A stretch of DNA of 7,597 nt from an uncultured Leucothrix sp. (lineage in GTDB: Bacteria; Pseudomonadota; Gammaproteobacteria; Thiotrichales; Thiotrichaceae). Under the pieces are notes generated by a model that had not been told where the DNA came from, searched no databases, and saw only the letters and a program-made list of their open reading frames with translations. The position numbers were made by a program, and so were the translations under genes. The stretch covers positions 1-7,597 of the forward strand of contig CALKXC010000022.1 in the NCBI GenBank assembly GCA_938004025.1, in the 5' to 3' direction. Below, one piece after another: positions 1-6,140 of this stretch. The stretch's first letter is position 1. Each line of letters begins with the position of its first letter.

Positions 1-1
1 A

Positions 2-781
2 GAAATGGCCGGTAAAACAGCCAATGATGTTGACCTTATCGTGTTTGCGACAACGACTGCTGACCTTGTGTTTCCTAGCAGTGCTTCCATACTGCAAGAA
101 AAGCTAGGCAATACTAATGGTGCGACGGCTTTTGATGTACAGGCTGTTTGCACTGGTTTTGTTTACGCTTTAGGCGTTGCAGACAAATTTATTAAAAGCG
201 GCACTCACAAGTGTGCGTTAGTCGTTGGTGCTGAGGCTATGTCTCGCATCATTGATTGGACCGATCGCGGCACCTGCATTTTGTTTGCAGATGGTGCGGG
301 CGCGGTGGTGCTAGAAGCTGACGAAGAACCTGGAATAATTTCAACCCATCTTCACTCTGATGGACGCTATAAAAAACTGCTGTACGTTAATGGTGGGATC
401 TCGGATGAGCGCGAAGCTTATTTGAAAGGTGAGGCCTACTTGCAAATGGCTGGTAATGAAGTGTTCCGTCAAGCAGTGAACACATTAGGTCGCATCGCGG
501 ATGAAACGCTTGAAGCGAATAATATGCAAAAGTCTGATCTAGACTGGCTAGTGCCGCATCAAGCCAATATCAGAATTATAAAAGCCACGGCCAAAAAGCT
601 TAAAATGTCGATGGATCAAGTGGTTGTCACCGTTGATAAGCACGGCAATACCTCAAGTGCTTCAATCCCCCTTGCATTAGACGAAGCCGTTCGCGATGGT
701 CGAATCCAGCGTGGGCAGACGATCTTGTTAGAAGGCTTTGGTGGCGGTTTTACATGGGGTTCAGCGCTAATCAAGTACTGA
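2..781 (+). CDS. fabH: FabH, beta-ketoacyl-ACP synthase III (5' end outside the window)
   Basis: Condenses acetyl-CoA with malonyl-ACP to start each round of type II fatty-acid synthesis in the cytoplasm. The thiolase-fold Cys-His-Asn triad is complete. Counting from the first Met at base 5, the Cys is residue 49 in DVQAVCTGF (bases 149-151), the His is 185 in VPHQAN (bases 557-559) and the Asn is 215 in HGNTSSAS. The C-terminal [15 protein letters not shown] is typical FabH. E. coli FabH (317 residues) has its Cys at 112, so about 62 N-terminal residues are missing. The reading frame is open to base 2, where a Glu codon aligns with E. coli IEMAG, so the Met at base 5 is internal and the truncation is the window edge. 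The DVQAVC and [10 protein letters not shown] motifs resemble beta/gamma-proteobacterial FabH rather than the enterobacterial form. The stop is one base before uvrC. Identification is firm; whether this is the only fabH copy is not visible. Confidence 0.96.
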   Translation, partial: EMAGKTANDVDLIVFATTTADLVFPSSASILQEKLGNTNGATAFDVQAVCTGFVYALGVADKFIKSGTHKCALVVGAEAMSRIIDWTDRGTCILFADGAGAVVLEADEEPGIISTHLHSDGRYKKLLYVNGGISDEREAYLKGEAYLQMAGNEVFRQAVNTLGRIADETLEANNMQKSDLDWLVPHQANIRIIKATAKKLKMSMDQVVVTVDKHGNTSSASIPLALDEAVRDGRIQRGQTILLEGFGGGFTWGSALIKY

Positions 782-782
782 T

Positions 783-2600
783 ATGGGTGAGCCGACAGAC
801 TTTGACAGCAAGCTATTTTTAAAAACCGTACCCCATAAGCCTGGTGTGTACTGCATGATGAATGCAGACAATCAGGTGTTGTACGTCGGCAAAGCTAAAG
901 ACCTAAAAAACAGAGTATCCAGCTATTTTCGGGGCAACCTAGTTAACTCTAGAATTTACTCGATGGTTAAGCAAATTCGTGATGTACAAATCACCATTAC
1001 GGATACTGAAGCTGAAGCGCTTTTGCTTGAAAGTAACCTCATAAAGAAGCATAAAACGCGTTACAACGTACTGCTTCGCGATGATAAAAGTTACCCCTAC
1101 ATTTATATTTCAGATAGCAAGTTTCCAAGGGTCAGTTTTCATCGTGGTGCACGAAAGAAAAAGGGACAGTACTTTGGACCGTATCCTAGTGCTGGGGCAG
1201 TTCGTGAAACTTTAGGCCAGCTACAAAAACTCTTTAAAGCGCGTCAATGCGAAGACAGTTATTTTAGCAATCGCACAAGGCCTTGCCTGCAGTATCAAAT
1301 TAAGCGATGCACTGCGCCGTGTACCGATGAAATAAACGCTCGAGATTACGCAGAGAGTGTCGACTATACCGTTCAGTTTCTTCAGGGAAAGAGCCAGGAA
1401 GTCACCGAGTCTTTAGTGTCAAGAATGGATGTCGCTTCTTCTCAATTGCGCTTTGAGCAAGCCGCTGAATACCGAGATCAAATAGAAAAAGTAAGACTGA
1501 TTTCGCAGCAGCAATACATTAGCGGAGGGCATGGGGATGTTGATGTTATTGCGATACAGCTAGCCTCACAAACCGCCTGTATTCAAGTGATGACGATCCG
1601 TGCGGGTAACAACCTAGGGAGTCGAAATTATTTTCCACAAATTCCAACCGATGATGTGAGTGAGGCAGTTATAATTGGTCAATTTATCGGCCAATACTAT
1701 CTGAATCGAACTATTCCGGGCAAAATCCTACTTAACCATGAGCCTGATGATTCATCGCTTCTCATTGAAATGCTAAGTTTAAAAGCGGAGAGAAAGATAC
1801 TCATCAACGCAAAACCGCGTGGTGATGGTGCTCGTTGGGTTGAGATGGCGACCCGCAATGCATTGCATTCACTTAATAATCAACTGATTAGTAAGGACAG
1901 TGTTGAAAAGAGGCTATACTCATTACAAGACGCGCTGTCTTTAGATTACATTCCTAGTCGCATGGAGTGTTACGACATCAGTCATACACAAGGTGAAGCG
2001 ACTGTCGCCTCGCAAGTGGTGTTTGGTCCGGAAGGTCCAATAAAGGATGACTATCGACGGTACAATATTACCGGCATAACCGGTGGTGACGATTATGCTG
2101 CGATGTCTCAAGCGTTGACGCGTCGCTTTTCCAAAGTCCAGGAAGGCGATGAGAAATTACCAGATATCTTGTTTATAGACGGTGGTAAAGGGCAAGTTAA
2201 CGAGGCGATTAAAGTACTCAGTACGTTACAGATTTCGGGCATCGATATTGTCGGTGTGACCAAAGGTGAAGGGAGAAGAGCTGAGCTGGATACGCTAACC
2301 ATTGGAAAGCGAAGAGTTGAATTGCCGGCTCATTCGAGTGCATTGCACCTGATTCAACAAATTAGAGATGAAGCGCATCGGTTTGCAATCGCGGGTCATC
2401 GGCAGAAAAGACAGAAAACGAGAAATACATCGCCCCTAGAGGGAATAGAAGGGCTTGGTCCTAAAAGACGCCAACAACTACTCAAACAGTTTGGTGGCTT
2501 AAGGGCTATAACAAGAGCTAGCATAGAAGAATTGTCGAAAGTCAATGGAATTAGCCGCGCGCTCGCTGAGAAAATATATGACCGATTTAATGGTTCGTGA
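783..2600 (+). CDS. uvrC: UvrC, excinuclease ABC subunit C
   Basis: Makes the 3' and 5' incisions around bulky DNA lesions after UvrA/UvrB loading. At 605 residues it is near the E. coli length (610). An N-terminal GIY-YIG nuclease (about 16-95) has GVY at 21-23, LYVG at 33-36, Arg44 and Glu83 for the 3' cut. Cys156, 168, 176 and 180 keep the spacing of the four cysteines reported to bind a 4Fe-4S cluster in E. coli UvrC. A UVR (UvrB-binding) motif lies at about 203-237. The RNase H-like domain for the 5' cut has Asp398 (CYDIS), Asp436/437 (GGDDYAAM), Asp466 (IDGGKG) and His532. Tandem helix-hairpin-helix motifs lie at about 552-602. The ATG at 783 gives the same N-terminus as E. coli (FLKTV at 12-16). 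No clear Shine-Dalgarno precedes it; with fabH ending one base upstream, translation is probably coupled. Nothing looks damaged. Confidence 0.98.
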   Translation: MGEPTDFDSKLFLKTVPHKPGVYCMMNADNQVLYVGKAKDLKNRVSSYFRGNLVNSRIYSMVKQIRDVQITITDTEAEALLLESNLIKKHKTRYNVLLRDDKSYPYIYISDSKFPRVSFHRGARKKKGQYFGPYPSAGAVRETLGQLQKLFKARQCEDSYFSNRTRPCLQYQIKRCTAPCTDEINARDYAESVDYTVQFLQGKSQEVTESLVSRMDVASSQLRFEQAAEYRDQIEKVRLISQQQYISGGHGDVDVIAIQLASQTACIQVMTIRAGNNLGSRNYFPQIPTDDVSEAVIIGQFIGQYYLNRTIPGKILLNHEPDDSSLLIEMLSLKAERKILINAKPRGDGARWVEMATRNALHSLNNQLISKDSVEKRLYSLQDALSLDYIPSRMECYDISHTQGEATVASQVVFGPEGPIKDDYRRYNITGITGGDDYAAMSQALTRRFSKVQEGDEKLPDILFIDGGKGQVNEAIKVLSTLQISGIDIVGVTKGEGRRAELDTLTIGKRRVELPAHSSALHLIQQIRDEAHRFAIAGHRQKRQKTRNTSPLEGIEGLGPKRRQQLLKQFGGLRAITRASIEELSKVNGISRALAEKIYDRFNGS

Positions 2601-2620
2601 AGCGTGATAAAAACTCAAAT

Positions 2621-2626
2621 GGTAAG
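2621..2626 (+). promoter_or_regulatory. Possible ribosome binding site for the pgsA ATG
   Basis: GGTAAG lies three bases before the ATG at 2630. The match to the anti-Shine-Dalgarno is weak and the spacing short. It slightly favours the ATG over the GTG at 2597, but the protein alignment is the stronger argument. Confidence 0.3.
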
Positions 2627-2629
2627 AAA

Positions 2630-3181
2630 ATGAAATATAACATTCCGATTCTGCTGACCTACCTAAGGATAGTTGCGATTCCTTTTGTAGTGGCCCTGCA
2701 CTATATGGATTACCCTTTTATGACGGCATTCGTGTTCGGCATGGCAGGCTTTACTGATTGGGTTGATGGCTACTTAGCGCGCAAGTGGAATCAAGAGTCT
2801 CGTTTTGGCGCTTTCCTCGATCCTGTCGCAGACAAACTCATGGTGGCGGTCGCTTTAGTGCTAGTCGCTGTTGATCAAAATACTATTTGGGTAACAGTTG
2901 CCGCAGCCATCATCATTTGCCGTGAGCTAGTGATCTCAGCGCTAAGAGAATGGATGGCTGAAGTAGGGCAGCGCAGTAAGGTTGCGGTCGGTATGATCGG
3001 TAAAGTTAAAACCGGCGCTCAGATGACCAGTCTAATTTGCTTGCTCTACGACAAAACGCTGCTTGGCATTCCATTTCACGAGATTGGTTTGATCCTGCTA
3101 GCACTTGCGACAGTGCTAACAGTGTGGTCAATGGTTCTCTACTTGATAGACGCGTTTAAGCCTACGAGTGATAGCCAATAA
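2630..3181 (+). CDS. pgsA: PgsA, CDP-diacylglycerol--glycerol-3-phosphate 3-phosphatidyltransferase
   Basis: Integral inner-membrane enzyme that makes phosphatidylglycerophosphate, the committed step to phosphatidylglycerol and cardiolipin. The CDP-alcohol phosphatidyltransferase signature D-x2-DG-x2-AR-x8-G-x3-D-x3-D is intact: Asp43, Asp46-Gly47, Ala50-Arg51, Gly60, Asp64 and Asp68, counted from the ATG at 2630. Five or six hydrophobic helices cover most of the 183 residues (E. coli 182). I chose this ATG because MKYNIPILLTYLR aligns from residue 1 with E. coli MQFNIPTLLTLFR. A GTG at 2597-2599 overlapping the uvrC stop would add 11 polar residues and cannot be excluded. The gene follows uvrC by 29 bases from the ATG, the usual gammaproteobacterial order. 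Its last 20 bases lie antisense to the end of fbp. Confidence 0.97.
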   Translation: MKYNIPILLTYLRIVAIPFVVALHYMDYPFMTAFVFGMAGFTDWVDGYLARKWNQESRFGAFLDPVADKLMVAVALVLVAVDQNTIWVTVAAAIIICRELVISALREWMAEVGQRSKVAVGMIGKVKTGAQMTSLICLLYDKTLLGIPFHEIGLILLALATVLTVWSMVLYLIDAFKPTSDSQ

Positions 3182-4172
3182 TCGTTTCGACTTCTGTTTT
3201 AGAACCCATAATCACCGCGATGCGTTGATGTGGGTCACCATTAGGCATCACTTCCATGATGCGTTCATAGCCGGTTGAAGCAGCGCCGCCGGCTTGCTCA
3301 ACCAGCATAGCCATTGGGTTCCCTTCGTACAGCAAACGTAGCTTGCCGCCTGCCTCACGGTTTCTTTCATCAATAGGGTAAAGAAACACACCGCCACGGC
3401 ATAAAATTCGGTGAATCTCGCCGACCATGGCCGCTACCCAGCGCATATTATAATTCTTGTTTAATGAGCCCGTTTCCCCTGCTTGGCAATCGGCAATATA
3501 GCGTTGAATGGCAGGCTCCCAGTGACGCTGATTGGATGCATTAATCGCAAACTCATTGGTGTCTTTAGGGATCTTCATATCCGGATGAGTCAGGATAAAT
3601 TCCCCGATGCTCGTATCTAAAGTGAAGCCATTGACGCCAGCACCCGTTGTTAATACAAACATGCTAGACGGGCCGTATAAGCAATAACCCGCAGCGATTT
3701 GTTCAACACCCGGTCTTGCAAAGTCTGCTGCAACAGGCTCTGTTCCATTCTCTGGCGCTTTCATAATTGAGAAAATAGCACCAACATCGATATTAATATC
3801 CATATTTGATGAGCCATCTAAAGGATCAAAAGACACCAGATAGCTACCGCGAATTTTACCGTCAGGCAGCGTCAGGATTTCATCTAGCTCCTCGGATGCC
3901 ATGCCTGCGCAATGGCCGTTATTCTCAAGTGCGTCGATAAACAAATCGTTCGCAATCAAATCCATTTTTTTCTGAGCGTCACCCATGGCATTTTCAGAGC
4001 CAGCAACCCCCAACACACCGGCTAACGCACCTTTGCCAACTAAAGCGGCAACGCCCTTGCAAGCAATAGCGATATCATTGATTAAACCGCCAAACTCGCC
4101 GTCTGCAGAGTGGCCCAGTTTACGTTGCTCGTCGATGATAAAGCGGGAGAGGGTGATAGCCTGAGTATCCAT
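3162..4172 (-). CDS. fbp: Class I fructose-1,6-bisphosphatase
   Basis: Hydrolyses fructose 1,6-bisphosphate to fructose 6-phosphate, the controlling step of gluconeogenesis in the cytosol. At 336 residues it is near E. coli Fbp (332). Metal and phosphate ligands are in place: SEE at 93-95, the DPLDGSS loop at 116-122, and the family signature GKLRLLYEGNPMA at 276-288 with Glu283. Substrate-binding NYNMRWVAAMVGEIHR spans 240-255. The start at 4172 gives a conventional N-terminus (TLSRFIIDEQ), with a GGA seven bases upstream as a weak ribosome binding site. It is transcribed leftward, 89 bases after the stop of the small membrane protein gene, so it could have its own promoter or be read through from the upstream unit. 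Its last 20 bases overlap the end of pgsA on the opposite strand. I see no functional link between fbp and the membrane genes upstream. Confidence 0.98.
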   Translation of the reverse strand: MDTQAITLSRFIIDEQRKLGHSADGEFGGLINDIAIACKGVAALVGKGALAGVLGVAGSENAMGDAQKKMDLIANDLFIDALENNGHCAGMASEELDEILTLPDGKIRGSYLVSFDPLDGSSNMDINIDVGAIFSIMKAPENGTEPVAADFARPGVEQIAAGYCLYGPSSMFVLTTGAGVNGFTLDTSIGEFILTHPDMKIPKDTNEFAINASNQRHWEPAIQRYIADCQAGETGSLNKNYNMRWVAAMVGEIHRILCRGGVFLYPIDERNREAGGKLRLLYEGNPMAMLVEQAGGAASTGYERIMEVMPNGDPHQRIAVIMGSKTEVETIIGYHS

Positions 4173-4261
4173 GGGTTAATCCAGTGACAATAAAATAGAG
4201 GCCCATTTTAGACTAATCGACAGGGCTAGGGTATCAATAGACTGACTAACGCATCAGAAGA
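4173..4261. other. 89-base intergenic gap between the membrane-protein unit and fbp
   Basis: This is the only gap longer than about 30 bases in the window. It contains two copies of TAGACT (4209-4214 and 4238-4243) and two of GACTAA (4211-4216 and 4244-4249). It also has a weak 4-base-pair stem (CTGA...TCAG, about 4243-4258) with no T run. I see no convincing intrinsic terminator for the upstream unit, so read-through into fbp remains possible. Confidence 0.6.
4207..4237 (-). promoter_or_regulatory. Weak candidate promoter for fbp
   Basis: Read on the minus strand, TTGATA (complement of 4232-4237, four of six to the sigma-70 -35) is followed by TCTAAA (complement of 4207-4212, four of six to the -10). 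The 19-base spacing is longer than ideal. It would start transcription near 4200 and leave a leader of about 27 bases. It is offered because this is the only non-coding gap in the window. Confidence 0.22.
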
Positions 4262-4753
4262 TTATTTCTCGGGCAATATGGCCCGAGTGGCATTTTGAAA
4301 CTCCAGTTTCTGATTGTTGCCAATATCAGTTCCTCGATTACTGCTTGAATCATAAAGCCGCCCTACCTGAGTTTGACCGGCTTGCATTCGCTGCTTAGTA
4401 TCAAACAGCATCTTGTGTAATTTACGAGTGTAGGGAAGTGAATAGGCACGCGGTTCTCCTGATTCGGTTAGGCGCACCCAAAGGTTAATTTTCCCTGCAT
4501 CGCTCAAAGCAGGATCGGGCTCAACAACATCTGCCGCCAGTAATTGAAATTGATCAGGCAGTGATTGATAAGCGGGCCAACCCCGTAAGTTCTGAAGTCC
4601 AAACCAATGAGCGCCATAAAGAAGCGGTAGGCAAAGCGTGACTAAGAGCTTGACGCGGATTCCAACTTTACTCGACAGCCATATCCAAACCAGCAGTGCG
4701 ACAGGTAAGGCGTAACCCAGCGTTAGCAGTAAATCAAAGTTCATTTCGTCCAT
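4262..4753 (-). CDS. Unrecognised small inner-membrane protein in the TolQ/ExbD-like unit
   Basis: I do not recognise a named family for these 163 residues. Two hydrophobic stretches lie near the N-terminus (about 8-27 and 34-52), the second ending in HWFGLQNLRGWP. A soluble tail of about 105 residues follows. Its central part (LLAADVVEPDP, INLWVRL, PRAYSLPYTRKLHKML at 104-119) looks like a small folded domain rather than a linker. The extreme C-terminus is polar and Asn/Ser-rich. The start is uncertain: the ATG at 4753 overlaps the upstream gene by 13 bases. An ATG three codons later (4742-4744) forms an exact ATGA overlap with the upstream stop and has a GGA four bases before it; that start would give 160 residues. 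The position, translationally coupled behind an ExbB/ExbD-like pair, suggests an accessory subunit or partner of that complex; this is inference. Confidence 0.85.
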   Translation of the reverse strand: MDEMNFDLLLTLGYALPVALLVWIWLSSKVGIRVKLLVTLCLPLLYGAHWFGLQNLRGWPAYQSLPDQFQLLAADVVEPDPALSDAGKINLWVRLTESGEPRAYSLPYTRKLHKMLFDTKQRMQAGQTQVGRLYDSSSNRGTDIGNNQKLEFQNATRAILPEK

Positions 4754-5406
4754 ACACTATCCGGTATGTCTTCGGGCATGTGGTCTAAACCGTAAGGGGT
4801 TAGTTGCTTTGGCAGCTCATTAAAGTCGCTGGCATCACCTGCCTCATTAAGCATAAAACGTACAGCGGTCAGCTCTTGGTCCTGTGCGGTAAGCTCAAGC
4901 TGCTTAACATAAACCGTTTCAAAGCGCGGGTTGATGCGATCTATCTTGACCTGCACCGGTATTGCCTTGGGAGCGCTCCTACGCTTGTCCGACGTGTAGT
5001 AATAAACGTTAACAATGTACTCACCGGGGTGACGGTTGCGAATCGTCACAATCTCTTCGTTAACGGCATGCACCACTTCACGTCCATTGATCATGAGCGT
5101 GTCATTGACTTCCCCACGATCATCCCGATCAAGATGCAACCATCCTGCTTCTTTTTGCAAGTAGGAAACCGTGTGGCCGCTAGGCGCATAAACCCACAAA
5201 TCAATATCATCTGACAGCGTTTTGTCCCAATTGATCGTAATCACATACTCCGCTTGTTTGTCGACTTTTGCCTGATCCGCATCGGGGTTGATAAACACCA
5301 GGCTAATCAGAAACATAAAGCTAAACCCGAGCAGGGTATTAAACAACAAATCAATAAATGGATCCGTTGTTTGTCTCGCTCGGTTGCGTTGATAGATTCC
5401 CGCCAT
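4741..5406 (-). CDS. ExbD/TolR-like single-pass protein with a DUF2135-like periplasmic domain
   Basis: The 221 residues start with a short basic cytoplasmic tail (RNRARQ) followed by DPFIDLLFNTLLGF and one membrane helix (about 17-38). This matches the ExbD/TolR/MotB layout: PFID at 16-19 places Asp19 where ExbD has its proton-carrying Asp25 (NVTPFID). The periplasmic part does not look like the ExbD/TolR fold or the OmpA-like domain of MotB. Residues about 52-155 read as a beta-sandwich (VITINWDKTLSDDIDLWVYAPSG at 55-77, GEYIVNVYYY at 128-137) resembling DUF2135/YfaP-type domains. A further 65 residues follow without a recognised motif. The gene overlaps its TolQ-like neighbour by one base (TGATG), supporting a 5:2-type stator pair. 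The helix and the pairing are well supported. The DUF2135 resemblance is from memory of the pattern and moderately sure. Confidence 0.88.
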   Translation of the reverse strand: MAGIYQRNRARQTTDPFIDLLFNTLLGFSFMFLISLVFINPDADQAKVDKQAEYVITINWDKTLSDDIDLWVYAPSGHTVSYLQKEAGWLHLDRDDRGEVNDTLMINGREVVHAVNEEIVTIRNRHPGEYIVNVYYYTSDKRRSAPKAIPVQVKIDRINPRFETVYVKQLELTAQDQELTAVRFMLNEAGDASDFNELPKQLTPYGLDHMPEDIPDSVWTK

Positions 5407-6140
5407 CAGGCAGCTTCCGAATCAGTCGATAGCGTTTGAGTCGCGCTGATCTCAATAATACGGCTAACTAATTGATCGGCGCAGCGATCTAGCCAGTGAC
5501 ATTGCATGCTGATTAACATAGCTGAGCAAAGCCCTGTTAGCGTGGTTAATAAGGCCACCTGCATGCCGCCGCTCATGCTGGCGAGTAGTTGTTTAAGCGC
5601 GCTAATACCTTCTTCTTGTAAACCAACCACTGAACTTAGCATCAATACAAAGCCGATTACGGTGCCCATCAAACCCAAGCGCAATAAAATGTCTGACAAA
5701 AACCATCCTGAGCTGTGACCGCCGTGAACCTGCTCAATCAGTCTGGCTTGTAAAGACTCCGCCAAACGCTGGCCACCATCTTGCTGCACTTGGCTTTTAG
5801 TGATGAGGTGTAAGTAATCTGCCGCCCAGCTATTATGGTGGGCATTAGCATTATGGGCATTGGTAGTATTTGAAACTGCTTCATCCAACAGTGCCTCAGC
5901 TAAACGTTGCTCATGAGAAATTCTCCACGCGCAGCGCCCAAGATAAAGAGTTGTCAGCAGAAACAGCACCACAATAATTCCAGAAAGATAGGTTTGATCT
6001 TGAGTAAACACGATAGCCCAGAGCTTGTGCCACCACAGCAAAAAGGCTCCAAACGCCATCAGTCCAAACAAGATCAACCAGCCATAAAAAGGCTTCAGGC
6101 TGTCAGCTTTTGTGGGTAAATAATGAGTGGATTCAGTCAC
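5406..6140 (-). CDS. MotA/TolQ/ExbB-family proton channel protein
   Basis: The 244 residues form the channel-type subunit that would form the pentameric, ion-conducting half of a stator in the inner membrane. Four hydrophobic helices are visible (about 21-45, 52-68, 155-173, 194-212), one more than ExbB/TolQ and the same count as MotA. The family core is clear: LGLMGTVIGF at 155-164, with Thr160 matching ExbB Thr148, and QVALLTTLTGL at 194-204, with Thr199 matching ExbB Thr181. ExbB's Glu176 is replaced by Gln194. The cytoplasmic loop (about 70-150) is helical and carries an Asn/His-rich stretch at 91-103. The start is GTG at 6138-6140, overlapping the upstream stop as GTGA, with AGGA nine bases before it. 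The ExbD-like partner follows with a one-base overlap. It is neither exbB nor tolQ proper: no tolA/tolB/pal or tonB is nearby. Confidence 0.93.
   Translation of the reverse strand: MTESTHYLPTKADSLKPFYGWLILFGLMAFGAFLLWWHKLWAIVFTQDQTYLSGIIVVLFLLTTLYLGRCAWRISHEQRLAEALLDEAVSNTTNAHNANAHHNSWAADYLHLITKSQVQQDGGQRLAESLQARLIEQVHGGHSSGWFLSDILLRLGLMGTVIGFVLMLSSVVGLQEEGISALKQLLASMSGGMQVALLTTLTGLCSAMLISMQCHWLDRCADQLVSRIIEISATQTLSTDSEAA
5414..5418 (-). promoter_or_regulatory. Ribosome binding site of the ExbD-like gene
   Basis: GGAAG on the minus strand sits seven bases before the ATG at 5406, inside the end of the upstream gene. It is a good Shine-Dalgarno match at good spacing and supports this start. 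Confidence 0.6.

Noticed and set aside
5..781. fabH as a truncated pseudogene starting at the ATG at base 5
   Set aside because: The frame is open to the window edge and the residue before that Met aligns with E. coli FabH, so the missing N-terminus is a window-edge effect.
2108..2302. 64-codon minus-strand open frame inside uvrC
   Set aside because: It is opposite the conserved RNase H-like domain of UvrC and has Ser/Pro-rich composition typical of an antisense shadow.
3273..3303. GC-rich hairpin (GGTTGA-GCA pairing with TGC-TCAACC, one bulge) near the end of fbp, considered as a terminator for pgsA
   Set aside because: It is followed by no T run on either strand and lies in the conserved EQAGGAAS coding region of fbp, so the pairing may be incidental.
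4804..5214. 136-codon open frame on the plus strand opposite the ExbD-like gene
   Set aside because: It lies wholly antisense to a gene with clear family motifs, its translation shows no recognisable domain, and no ribosome binding site or promoter is evident.
5254..6119. Three short plus-strand open frames (5254-5439, 5506-5718, 5907-6119) opposite the stator genes
   Set aside because: All are 60-70 codons, antisense to clear membrane-protein genes, with biased composition and no motif.
4741..6140. Calling the pair exbBD or tolQR
   Set aside because: No tonB, tolA, tolB, pal or receptor gene is nearby, the channel protein has four helices, and the partner has a different periplasmic domain.
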